Below are positions 35,311 through 48,100 of a stretch of 64,000 bases of DNA, piece by piece; positions within the stretch are counted from its first letter, which is position 1, and the number at the start of each line of letters is the position of its first letter. Origin of the DNA: Gerris lacustris. Its lineage: Eukaryota > Arthropoda > Insecta > Hemiptera > Gerridae. The notes beneath the pieces are model-generated. The model made no database searches. It was given only the letters and a program-made list of their open reading frames with translations, and had not been told where the DNA came from. The position numbers were made by a program, and so were the translations under genes. Location: assembly GCA_951217055.1 (NCBI GenBank), contig OX578284.1, forward strand, positions 19,044,187-19,108,186, in the 5' to 3' direction.

Positions 35311-36506
35311 CTAAAAAAAAAAAATCAAATTTTCGAGATCAATATACTTCTCTTTATTATATACTACATAAATTAGAAATTAAAAAGTGGAAGTCAATAA
35401 ATATATTAACATACAATAGTACTAACATGATTTTTAATTTCTAAAAGAAAAAAAATTGAACAAGGCAAGATCAAGAGTTCAATAAAAATAATAAAAATTT
35501 TATTTAGAAAATAATCACTTTCTATAAGTTAACTTTAAGTAACATGATAAAGGATCGTAGGAGATACATATTAATTATACCCTACATAATTCAAATACAA
35601 AAACATGTTTTAAATCTATATATTTAAACCTAAGAATGGTGCAATCTTAACAAATATATATTTAATAATGTTACTTAATAAGATAAATGTGCATATTATA
35701 CTAAAATGTGATGTGTGATGTAATACCTTGCAATACTAAGGTAATGATATGCAATGAGAATTTATGTAACAAATTTTGTCATTATTCATAAATTTTTTTT
35801 CAAATATTTAACATTTAAAAAATATAATATGAAGAATACCACAAACAATGTTTCATAATTCAATTCTGATTTTAATTAATTCTACATTATGGTAGAACTA
35901 TATAGTTTAAATACTTATGACATTGTTAGTTGACAATTAGGCACATCAGCTAAAATCAATTAGTATATCCTTGGTGGCTGATTTTTACTAGACAAGAAAG
36001 GAAGGTTTGCCACCTTTTTACAAACTCTTATTCAAGCCTTGTTGTGCTAAAAAAAAAAAAAATAATAATAATAATAAAATAAAATAAATAACATTAATAC
36101 AGAGATTACAATATTTTATCATTTACAAAATGTCAATATCTAGGACAAGGGAAAATGCAATCTTTTGGAAATACTACTATTTAATATTAATTTAATTTAA
36201 TATTAATCCTCAAATATACACACTTTAAATATCCTAATCAATTAAAATTCCAGCTAAACGTACTTTGATCAATAAACACAATTAAACTAATGCTTTGTTT
36301 TCAATTTAAAAAAACATTTTTTTTAAATTATTATAAATGGGCACCCCTACCTATTGCAGGTAGTTTTAACTACAAAAAAATATATATATATATATTTTAA
36401 AATTCAGAATAGTTTTCAAACTAACTGATAATGACAAAATTTTAAGAAGTCAAAAATGTCTAACTGTAAATAATTTTATAATTATAAATTATTTAAGTTT
36501 ACTCTT

Positions 36507-36554
<48 letters not shown>

Positions 36555-36890
36555 TCAGCAAAATTCCATAGACATCTTAACATCAGATCCATAGACATCT
36601 TTAAGAAGTCCAATGTCCATTCATAAATAGGCTAGATAACAATATCTTTCAACCATAATTGTATCGTATCATTAACTGTACATCTTCTCAGTCAATAACT
36701 CCGAGAATAATTTACGTTTTGAGTATAAAGCGAACCTCTTCCAATGACGTGAATGGCCAAAATATAACAAAATAATTTATAAAATAAAGTACATACAAAT
36801 AAGTTAATTACCTCAGAGCAATAACTGAGAATTAGGTAAGAACGACAACTATATTCTCACCTGTTTTCTTCTCCATTGAGTGATATTTAA
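35311..36890. other. AT-rich spacer; long poly(T) at 36510-36553
   Basis: It contains a 44-base T run, A-rich tracts and a short (TA)n at 36378-36394. No gene is supported on either strand. It could include the far 3' untranslated region of the SUMO gene, but I see no evidence for that. Confidence 0.4.
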
Positions 36891-37150
36891 TCATCATTTT
36901 GAAAAAGAGAAAGAAAAAACACTAGGTCTTCACACAAAGTATTTGTATTAACAAATAACCGGTTTCGGCTACTTAATAGCCTTCAAATTATACTTATTAG
37001 CCTTCAAATTATACTTAATAGCCTTCGGCTACATATAACTAATTTATAATCTGAATATGGCTATTAATTAGCTGAAACCGGTTATATTTGTTAATACAAA
37101 TTCTTTGTGTGAAGACCTAGTGTTTTTTCTTTTTCATTTTCAAAATGATT
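36891..37150. mobile_element. Fold-back MITE with ACCGGTTTCGGCTA motif
   Basis: About 75 bases at the left (ACACTAGGTCTTCACACAAA, then TTGTATTAACAAATAACCGG) are repeated in reverse at the right with few changes. The interior contains the stem-GAAAC motif in both orientations (TAGCCGAAACCGG and TAGCTGAAACCGG) plus a tandem TAGCCTTCAAATTATACTTA. There is no ORF. Confidence 0.85.
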
Positions 37151-37894
37151 AACAACTATATGTTACATTATTATAGTGGTACACATTCAAGATTTTTTTA
37201 CAATATTACAGATATTATGCTCAATTCTAAAAGTAACCTATTATAAAGAGATGAATATTCTTCAGCTGATAACTTTTTATTTCCTTTTCTTGTGTTTTGA
37301 ACAATTATCATTTACTTAATCGAGTAGTGTCCCGATGGCTACGACTCACCTCAAAATTATTTGTTATCGCTAAGTTAAGGCAACCAAATTTATTCTAATA
37401 AAAATAAATGTTTGTTTTGATTTGTTAATCTTAAAATAGATAAAATAACTTTTATAAACATATATAATAACTTATCTACATTAATTTACTTAATTTTACA
37501 TTTTTTTTTTTTTTTTTTCTAAATACAAAATTAAGTCCGTAGCAACAGACTTAACGGCTCGTTATTATAAAATAAAAACAACAATGTTCCAAAAAATATT
37601 AATTTAAAATAAGTTAAGGGTGTTTTTTTTTTTTTTTAATTATCATTTTATAAAAGCAAGTACCAGGACTAGCATTAAACTAAATAACAACTGTTTAACA
37701 CCTTAAAAAACTTGAGAAGTCAAACTATTTATGACTGGATTAAGTTTTAAGAATGTAACTTAATAAGAAATTCAGTTAATTACCTTTGAGTTAAAATAAA
37801 GTGTGTTTCGATTCAATGCAGACGAAAAGCAGTAGGAGCCGAGAATCAACTAAAGAGTGGAAAAAGTGTAATGTACTCATTCAAGCTCAATTAA

Positions 37895-38166
37895 CCCATT
37901 CAATGCAGGTGAATCCATGCCGTGATAACGCGCCTGGCGGGTGGATCCACAGTGGATCCAAGCCCCTTCCTTTCAACCCTCTGTAGCTCTATTCTACGTG
38001 CCTCGAGTAGAACCATCTTGCAAGGCTCCGTCAGGCCCGCTTACGTTTGTATCCACAGGGGATCCAACTTTTTTTTAATAATTTTTTTTTTATTTTTAAA
38101 TTAACTCTTAAAGATTCTATTCAGTCACTAAGGGAGGTTCATGAATTAGAATACTCATTCAATGGG
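37895..38166. mobile_element. piggyBac-like MITE with TTAA target duplication
   Basis: It is bounded by TTAA at 37891-37894 and 38167-38170. The ends are CCCATTCAATGCAGG and, in reverse, CCCATTGAATGAGTATTC. TTAA duplication with CCC-starting TIRs is diagnostic of the piggyBac superfamily. The interior is GC-richer than its surroundings and contains repeated GGATCCA motifs. No transposase is encoded. Confidence 0.85.
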
Positions 38167-38274
38167 TTAAGACCCCTAGACACTCTACGCTTTAACATAT
38201 GGTTATAGGATAAGCCAAACCAAATGGTGCATCCACACTATACGGTAGGCCTTATGGTCTGTTGAAGGAAGATT

Positions 38275-38575
38275 CAGTTTTTAAGGTCATAGCGTAGCTT
38301 TTGTTTTTTAAGGAGTTGAGAACGGGAGAAGAGATGAAAATGTATGGAAGAAAATTCAGACATGTTCGTGACTTTATTGTCGCAGTATGGTTTGTCAGTC
38401 TCCCTATACACGATACAGTCGCCGGACAGGTCTATAAAAATAACCAGACCTGTCCAGTGACCGTACGGTAAAATGTATTGTATGTATAGGGCCTTTAGCC
38501 AGTCTATAAAACCACTCTCTTCCTTCATCCCAAGTATGAAACTTTTCTCTTCATATGTAAGCTTCATAACTCAAA
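38275..38575. repeat. Imperfect palindromic element
   Basis: Centred on CCGGACAGGTCT ... AGACCTGTCCAGTGAC (about 38421-38462), inverted similarity extends outward through CCCTATACA...ATACAG / TGTATTGTATGTATAGGGC. The 97-codon minus-strand ORF across it is explained by the repeat and has no recognisable domain. Confidence 0.5.
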
Positions 38576-39118
38576 ATTACCACTTAACAATTGAAAATTG
38601 GTTTCATCTTTAAGCTAATTGGATTGACAACTTTTCAATCCTCCATTAAAAAATGTCTTTCAATTCAATAAAGAATTCTTTCTCCAGTTTCATAAAATGA
38701 AACTCTTCTAATACCACGAGGGGTTTAAGAATAAAATTCAATATGAAATGCCAATCTTACTTTTAAAAAAAAAAAATGAAATGAAATCAGCTCAAGTGGT
38801 TCTGTTAGCTTACCAACACAGAAACTATTAAGTTAAATGTCAAACAGTAATATATTAAACCTCTCTTCTGAGCTGAGGTTTTTAAATGTCTACTTTATGG
38901 ACAGTTAATTTTCTCTTTTTCTTTTAAAAAAAATACATAAATATACATAAAGCAGGTACGTCTAACACAAATAAGTAAATAGAATTATTTTACAATAAAA
39001 TATTATCTACATAAATGAGAATAATATAGAACTTCTTTCATTTCTCCTTTTTTTATATTAAAAAATAAAAACTTTTTTTTGTTTTGTTTTACGTTAATAT
39101 GAAAATTGTTATGTAAAA

Positions 39119-42100
39119 TTATCGTACAAAAACGTCCCAGCATCCGCCCATTTGTTCCTGGTAAACTTCGAGCATGTCTCCGTTCTTCATTTCAAGCTAA
39201 AACAATTAAACATTTATTGCATTTAAATATAAATGTATTAAAAATGTAAAAAAATTAAGAGGATTAAACACTTCCATTGTTATAGACAAGATATTTCGAT
39301 TTGGCAGTGATGCTGCAGAAGCTATAAACAAGATATTTTGATTTGGCAGTGATGCTGCAGAAGTTATAAACAAGATATTTCGATTTGGTAGTGATGCTGT
39401 AGATGCAATAAACAAGATGTTTTATTCACAAATTCACACTCATTTATCAACCTACCTGCATTTAAAATATTTTTTTAAATACTGAAAACATGAAATATAA
39501 AAATGTGGTATCTTCTCCTCATTCTCACATCTTTGTCCCAACATTAGCAATGAAAGTGTTAATATAAAAACAATAGAGAAAATATTCATGGGTATTAAGC
39601 ACTGTGATGTTGCTTTAAAAAAAAAAAAAAAAAAGCAGTAGAACCTCGATAAGAAGTGTCTCAAGGGGATTAGGGAAACAGTCTTGTTATCGAGGTGCTT
39701 TTTTTGTTGAGGGTCGTGTTATCAAGGTTATTTTGGCTATAAATCGTGTTATCGAGGTTAATGGGCGGGGTTTTCAAGTCTAGACTTGTTCAAGGGTGAC
39801 CCATTCCTGTATAGAGTCGCGTTATAGAGGTTAGCTTCTCAAAACAACTTGTTATAGAGGTTCTGAGTTGCGTTGGGAATTGGAAAAAAATCCGTGTTAT
39901 AGAGGTTGTTTGGATAATAATAGTCGCGTTATAGAGGTTAAGTTAACATTATGTGTTATGGCAATCTCAAGGGGATTTGAAAATTGCACTTGTAATTGAG
40001 GTTGTCGTGTTATTGAGGGTCATATAAGCGAGGTTCTACTGTAATAATATAATAAGCTGTAGCCTAAGAAGCTAGAAGTGGTTGCAGCAAAATTGGACAC
40101 CTCCAATTTTATACCTGTGGTGCGTTTACATAACTGATAGTAGAGAGTAAGGTTATCTTGATTAGTGCTCATAACGAAAATAGATTATTACAAGACAGAG
40201 ATTAGGGTTAGTCAAAAACCCCAATTTTTTAAATCGAAAAACGTATACATCAAAAAACTTGAGTACCCATGAGAAAACACCCATGAGAAAACATTTAGGT
40301 CCCCAAATGGAGCCTTGAAGTTAGTGATTTTTTTTTAAAAAAATAGGTATACATGCAGTTTCTTTGTTTTTAACATTTTTTACTACTCATTTTAAATGTA
40401 TAGATCTTAATGTCAACTCAGTATTTTCTAAATCAAAATTTGAAATCTAAAAATATGTTTCTTTCATTAACTGCATAATTACATACAAACACAGTCAATC
40501 CTCTAATGCAGTAGGCAAAACTTACTTGTCTCAGCTCCTACTTAATTTTATATATATAAGTAGTTGGTTGTTTTTTGGAATGAAAGTCCTTTATTATATT
40601 TTATTCAAAAAACTTATATAAAAAAACCTCAAGTCCACAAAAGAAAAACTTCAATTAATTTTATATATTTGTTTAAACATGTAGTTAGTTCAAAAATAAT
40701 CATTAGTAGTAATTGTTATTATTTTAATTTTGATTGTAATATCTTTGTTTAGATTTAAGTTCATTTATAGTATTGTCTGGTTAAGCAAACCTGACCAGAC
40801 ATTGTTTGTATTATTCCATCATATCTCTAACTCATCACATTTTAATTAATTTTTTCAAGATTATTATCTTTAATAGAGGAGTGCCAAACAGTTATATTTC
40901 GTGGGACGATTCCGACTGGTTCAGGAAGAGGAACAGTCATAAAGAACGGTTCCAAAAGAACTGTTAAGGAACCGCTAGCCTCAGACTCTTCTAGTAGAAA
41001 ATAGTTCTTGATCCTAATAGTTCCCTGCTCTATAGAATCTTTGGCACTCTTTTACTTTGTTACCCGCCTTTTTTATTTTGAAATAATATCTAAAAAAGTG
41101 TGATATTCCTTTGTCCCAAAGTAAATTAGACTTAAGATTCCACTGTCTTAATAGTTAACCATCCTACTTTTATTTATCAATATATATATATTTTTTTATC
41201 AATATAGGTGGGTAAGACTGGAATGATCGTCAGATTGTAATTTTGGAACTCTTTTACTTTGTTACCCACCTAAATGTATTTATTTATTATTAAATCCAAG
41301 TGAACTATTATTTTATTCAAAATTTATTGGATTAAAGGTTACTTTGCCTTACTAGATAGTTAGACTAACGGATATTGTAATGTTTATTTACAGAAGTGTG
41401 ATATTCCTTTGTCCCAAAGGAATATTTGAACATTCCCCAGTTGATTGTCAATTAATTTGAAAAAAAAAATGTCAAACACAATAATATAAACAAACGGTGG
41501 GTAACCAAGTAAAATTTTGCCACATCCGACCTAATTTACTTTGTTACCTACCTTAGGGTGGGTAACAAAAGTAAAAAAGTACCGTTATTTTCATGAATAA
41601 GTGGTTAGAAAATTATAGATTGTCTTAAATTAAACCATCAGTGTGTTTTTATTTGTGTGTAATAATTGTAATTATGTTAGATTACCACAAAATATTGGTC
41701 AATACAATACATTTTTTTTTTCACATCTACTAAGAGTTCTCTCAAAATATCGGTTTCTTAATTACTTAAAAAATATAATAATTTTTTTGTGTTTGTTTCA
41801 GATCACATTTAATTTTTAAAAATCCGTATAATGTTTCACAAAATCTGCTTAGCATAACAGGATTGAAAAAATTATCTGTGGCAATAGTAGGCCATTACAG
41901 CCACCTAACAGCTCTTGCTGTCAAGCAGTGTCACTTATCTTAGCAGAAAATAAAACATTTTTAGATCCTTTCATTTTCAATTAAAAAAACAAGTTATATC
42001 TGTCAATTATGAAGTGTAAACAAATAAAAAAAAGGAACATCTTTTTCCTAATTAATAGTAGGATATGTTTGTCGGGTTATTAAGAGTGCTCTTCAGATCT

Positions 42101-45100
42101 GTCACCTGCGCTTAGGAGAGAGGCACCAGAGTCTCAGTCACGGATTATTGGCCTTAGCGAATAAAAACTGTGAGTTAGTAGTGTAACATTTATCAATAAG
42201 AGTAGTGTGTAAATTACAAAGAACAGGACGGAGTAATGATCAAAAGTGGATGCAAAGCAGAAGGGGCAGATATTGTTCGCTGAAAAATGGATTGGAAATT
42301 CTACTGTTCATTTGATTTGAAATTCATAAAAAATTCAAATTATAAATCGAAAGTGACAAGTTTGGATGCATCTGACAGTCATCCAACGTTATGGAATGGC
42401 TTCATCTAGTGGTGATAACGCTTATATATGTCCATGAACCCAAAACAGTAACATGGGCTAAGGAATGTGAAATACCTGATTACGCTTATTCGGAAAAAAG
42501 ACGGAAAAATCATTATGGAGATGAATTTGTCTGTCTAGGGCGGGATGTGGAGAGAGACCAAAGAAATTCATTGTATGACTCCAAATTACTAAGTATAAAT
42601 ACAAGGAAAAAAAATGAGGATGACGAGCCTTACGCATTATTCAAAGATAATCGTGACCCTAGATACATTCAGAATAACCACTACATACTTTCAGTATTGC
42701 AGCCTCCCACAAGTAATTCTACTTTTCAAATGCTCCTTCACCGATTTCAACCTTATGGGTACGGTCCTTACACAATGGACACACCCAAAAGTGTCTTTAA
42801 TATCTATGACAAGGGCCCCAATACGGACGACACACCCAAACAACTTATACTACCTGTTGCACAACCTGCTATAGAAGATGTGACGACAAAATGGGGCATG
42901 GAAATAAACACATGTCAAGCCAAAGATGAAATTAATCAAAATCATAAGTCATTAGATCAGAATGAAGAAGACTTCAAGATCTCTGAAAATCAACAACCTA
43001 TCGGTGCCAATCAAAACACTGATAATGAAAAGCATGATAAGTTATTGGCGACAAACAAAGTAGACATATTAGAACCATCAGTTTGCGTACCAGAGAACAG
43101 AACTCTTGAAGTTACGATTCCTATGAACAAAGCCGAAATCCAGGAATTAATTAATCCAGTACCTAATATCAATAATGCAGGGCATAACGAAAATTTGAAT
43201 CCTGTCTTTGAAAATATGGTACATCAAATTATATCTTCACACAATTCTAGTGATAAGACAAATGCTAGCCAACAAATCATAATGAATGATAAAAGAAAAG
43301 TATATAAAAACAATAAGTTCAATAAGTTAAAAAATTTAAATACAACTTCTCGAATTGCAAACGATGGACAGTGGAGGCAAATGGCAGGACAGCAGAGAAT
43401 GCCTATGAGACATCTAAAACAAAAGAAAGGTCCATTGTGGATAGATGATCCTACCTTAGCTAGTAAGACCAGGAGTTTCAATCTAGAAAAACTTTCAACT
43501 ATTCCTGAAAATGAGCAAATACAGGAGTTGTCAATGCCAGGAAATGAATCAGCACCTGGAGAATACGAATTCGAAGCACAGAAAGTAATCGACTTTGTCC
43601 AGCCAGATAATATGAACAATAAGCTTGGCGAAGAAAAGAATAATCAGGCAGACATCATACCCACCCTAGAGGAAACTGTATCCACTAATCCAGCTGATAT
43701 ATTTTCCTCAGAATATAACAAAAATATCACTAGTAATGTCATGAAAAAAAATAAAAATTATCCGATAATCATAGCTAATAAGGCAAAAAATAATAACAGA
43801 TGGGCACATTCTTTCTTTACAAATCACATGAAAGGGTTATTACCTGGTCCTACATACGTAAATAAAGACAGTGAGAAAAAAAATGGTATAGATGTCTCTT
43901 TAAGTGATGATGGAATAAAATATCTAAAAAACATTGGCAAACAGAAATTGGAGACAGGTGACAGCGAATTTGAGATTCCAGTACAAAATTATATATTCAA
44001 CAAAAGGTACAAGAGAGAAGAGGAAAAAACCATGTCTGTAAATTCAGGGGAAACAGAAACTGATGTGGAAAATAACACAAATTCTTCTACCTTAAATGAG
44101 TCCAAAGAAGACTACCAAAGTCCAAGAGAAGAACCTCAACAAGAAATGAAAATCAACTCTAATGAAACCAACACAGAAGTTAAGGACGGTACTGTAAACT
44201 TTGATTTCAACCACGAAGATAAAATTAAGCCAACATCTTCTCTAGAAAAGCTTTATAAAAAATTAAATATTTTCAAAAGTAGAGCTAAGGAGACTAAGAA
44301 TAGAGCAGGCTCTTATTCTACAATCATCGACAATGATGTTCGTGATATAAGAACTGTTGAAAAAGAAAAATACAAAAAAGAATTTGATCAAGATTTTTTG
44401 AAGAAGTGGATGGAACTTCAGCAGGCTTTTATGAGCCACTTAGAAAAACAAAGCATGCCAACATTTCCTGTCATGAATGCAGTTGAGGTAAATGGAACTT
44501 CACCTCCACAATTTCCAGTAGAACTAAAACTTAAGGACAACTTAAACGGGTTCCCAATCAAATTGAAAGAATTGGAGGAAACCAAAATTTACAATGAAAA
44601 ATGTCAAAAGGCAAATGATATTACAACAGTTGAACCGTTGAAAGCAACAACAGTAAAATATGAAACAAAAAAAAACAAAAAAAGAGGTATTCATTGCTGT
44701 TTCAAACTGAATGATGGACAACACTGTGGCGAACATGATACTGACAGAGAACAACTCAAGCAGATTGACTTAAAAATTGAAAATAAAAAGATGAAGGGGT
44801 GTCCTTTGAAAGAAACTTGCATTGAAATGATATTAACTAAAGACAAATCAAAATTAACAAATCACTCTAGTACTGGAAATGATTATAATTATGAAATGCC
44901 TCCGTTCCGGATTGGAGTAAAAAATTACACACATAGTAAATCCAAGGTATCAAAAATTCAAGGCATGAAAGATTTTAATCAACTTAATAGTTTAACAAAA
45001 GTCAACAAAAGTCAAGACAAATGGGAGAAACAAATACAAAAATTATACGAAATAATCAACGAAGAGAAAAAAGGAGAAGAGAGAAACAGAACTACATACA

Positions 45101-48100
45101 GCTCTCTTCATAATATGGTTGACAAGGATCAGTCAAGAAAGCTTCTTCAGTCCAAAACAGAGTGGAATATGTCTGCAACAAGTGATCCTGTGAGAAACTT
45201 AAAAGAAGAATTTCCCAAAAAACTGAATAACCGTATTTTCCTTGAAAGTAAACCTGGTCAAAACATATCAACTGAACAAATTAAAAAATTATTAAAAGAT
45301 AAGAAATCTCGAAAGATATTGGCGAATCACATTATTAGTGAATGTAACAACATCAATTCAAATAAAGAAACAGTAGACCCATTACCAGATGATCTGAAAG
45401 TTAGGTATCACAATTTTGTGAATCAATTCAGGGAAGATTTAATGAAGATAAGAGACGTTAATCATGATAATAATTCTTCTTACCTTCAAGACAACAGTAT
45501 CTACACAGAGGGAATTAAAGTTAATTGTCCTATAGTAAATACAAGCCAGGGTCTGAAATCAAAGGCAATAAAAGGTAGTACGCTCCAAAATCCAGAAATT
45601 TTATTGCATAAGGTGTACAAATCCAACTCATTTATTCCAAATCCTGAAATGAAGGCTAAACTTTTAAATAAATGTGAAAATTTAAAAAGAAACATTAGTC
45701 AAATGTTGATTTTGATGTCCGAACTTCAAGATGAGAGAAAAAGCAACCTTGAGTCAATGAATTCATGCATGCAGTATAATGGTTTTAATAATCTATTAAA
45801 TAATTTAAGAAAATTCAATAGGCATCCAAATTTTAGCACTAAGTATATAAGTGGGAAAAATGTAGGTACACTGAGTAAATTAAGAATGGGAACTATGAAT
45901 TTAAAAGATGTAGACAATAAACATGAAAAGGATGATGGGATAAATTTAAAAGATATTGATGCCAAACAAGAAAAGGTTAATGGTATAAATTTAAGAGGTG
46001 CAGAAGAGGATAGAAAAAGTAGTACTACAGGGATAGATAGTCTAAATACAAATTTAACAGATACAATAGATATAAGGCTAATAGTACCCACAATCGAAAC
46101 AAATGAAGAGGGTATAATAAATATTAAAGGTTCAGATGCAACTGCAACTGCAACTGTCCTAAAGAGCCTAGATAGCCCAGAAGGCAAACTTTCCCCAGAT
46201 ATTTTAAACGCAAAAGTTTCAGAGGAAATTCAAAATAATGTTGTAGTTACTCATAATGGGGAAAAATGTGCAGGGCTAAGAGTAACTGACGCCACGGACA
46301 AAACTAATTCAGATCCGATAATGGAAAAAGCGACTTTTGATCATATAAATGAAAAAGATGTTGAGGTTCCTATGGAGAGAAAATATGCAGATGAGATAAA
46401 CGAGAATAAAAATGATTTTACGAATGAAACAAGCCCAGAAACTTTAAATGATAAATATTTAGACAGCAATGTTGGAGAAAGTATAACTGAATTATATCCT
46501 TCATTGGAAATGCAAAATGAAAAGGGCTCAGATATATTTCTAGATAGGGGCCAAAATTCTTCAAATGAAAGTGTTTTAGATTCTATAAGTGAAAAGAATA
46601 TCATTAAAGCGGTTCAAAAAGACACTCCTGGAATTGACAAATATGGTCTGTCTAGCACAGCTTCACCTTTAGACATTAAGGAAGACGCAGATATTGATAA
46701 ACCCAGCAATGAAAATAAACCATATGTTATCAAATTAGCCAGCTTTCCAACAAATTACAACTTTTCAAACTCGGAAAAAAACAACAAAAAATTAGGAAAG
46801 GTGAAATACTTAAATAGTAACAATTCCTCAGGCATATTTCATATGTCTAAATTTACAAAAATAGCTGATCAAATGCAGGATATTCCACACAAGCTAACAA
46901 TGCCTATTATAATGGACATACTCAATTCTCTAATGTATAATGAAGAGAGTGCCCACATGTCAGAAAATAAAGAGGATCCAAGAGAGAAAAGATTAAAACG
47001 GGACAATTTCAAACCAAGCGATGCAAAAATAGCTCCTTCGAGTGAAAACTTTGAAATCAATATGAAAGCCAAGAAAGGTAAAAGGAAAAAAAATAAAAAG
47101 AACAAAGCTCTTATTCACAAATTTACTAGAAGTAAAATAAAACCAACTACTGAAGAAATATCCATAAAATCAGCTAAAAGAAATAAAAGCCTCCTCCTTA
47201 AAAAACATAAAATAAAACCAATTTATATGCCCAACTTGCGAGGTCACAGTGGTATCCATATAGTTCCTCCATTTTTATTTGGAGATAACATTATAACAAT
47301 AAATGTAACTCCATGTGATGATTACTACAAGAGCAAGAATAATAACAAAAACCAATACAATTACAATAACAGAGGAAACATAATGATAGAGGAAATTAAA
47401 AATAATGATACATCAAAGATTACTGAAGCTAAATATTTTGTAATGAGCAATATCAAAGGGGAAGTAACAGAAAAAGCTAAAACTAATCAAGAAACGCAGT
47501 TAAAAATACCACTAAAAATTTTTAGAAGCAAAGAAAAAACTACAACAATTGCTGTTACCCCTGAGAATAGGACAAGAAAATTTACTGTTACTTTTTCTCC
47601 CATGACAAGCAACACGAACGTTCTACAGACAGAATTAAATAGTTTCAAAGCAACAGATTTTCAACAAGAAAAAATTATAACAAGAATGCCTATAGTAAAA
47701 TTAAAAAATGAAAATCACAATTTTAATCGGATTTTTGAAAAGATCCTAGATTTTCAAGATCTAAAAATGATGAATACATCAAATGAAAAAATTTTTGATC
47801 CTGTTAAACCAATGAATTTTTCCACCAGTACAAAGAGAAATCTTCATACTACAACAGCATATAAAAGTCACAACACACCTGAACAAATGGAATTCACATT
47901 CACTATAACATTAAAACCACCAAAAGTACTTAATTTAAAAACCCCTATTGAAAATATTTCCGATTTTGTTAATACCTCGTATACTTCTACTATAAAGAAT
48001 CTAGTGTTTAAAAACGGGAAACTGAATCAAACTTATTTGGATTTCAATACAGATTACCAAGCAACTGAAAATCAGATATTAACAAGTAATTGGATTTCGG

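Noticed and set aside
34863..35444. Three overlapping + strand ORFs (61-83 codons)
   Set aside because: They are Phe/Ile/Asn-rich AT-driven frames overlapping repeat family B copy 4.
42614..42874. 86-codon + strand ORF overlapping the start of the giant ORF
   Set aside because: Out-of-frame shadow of the giant ORF.
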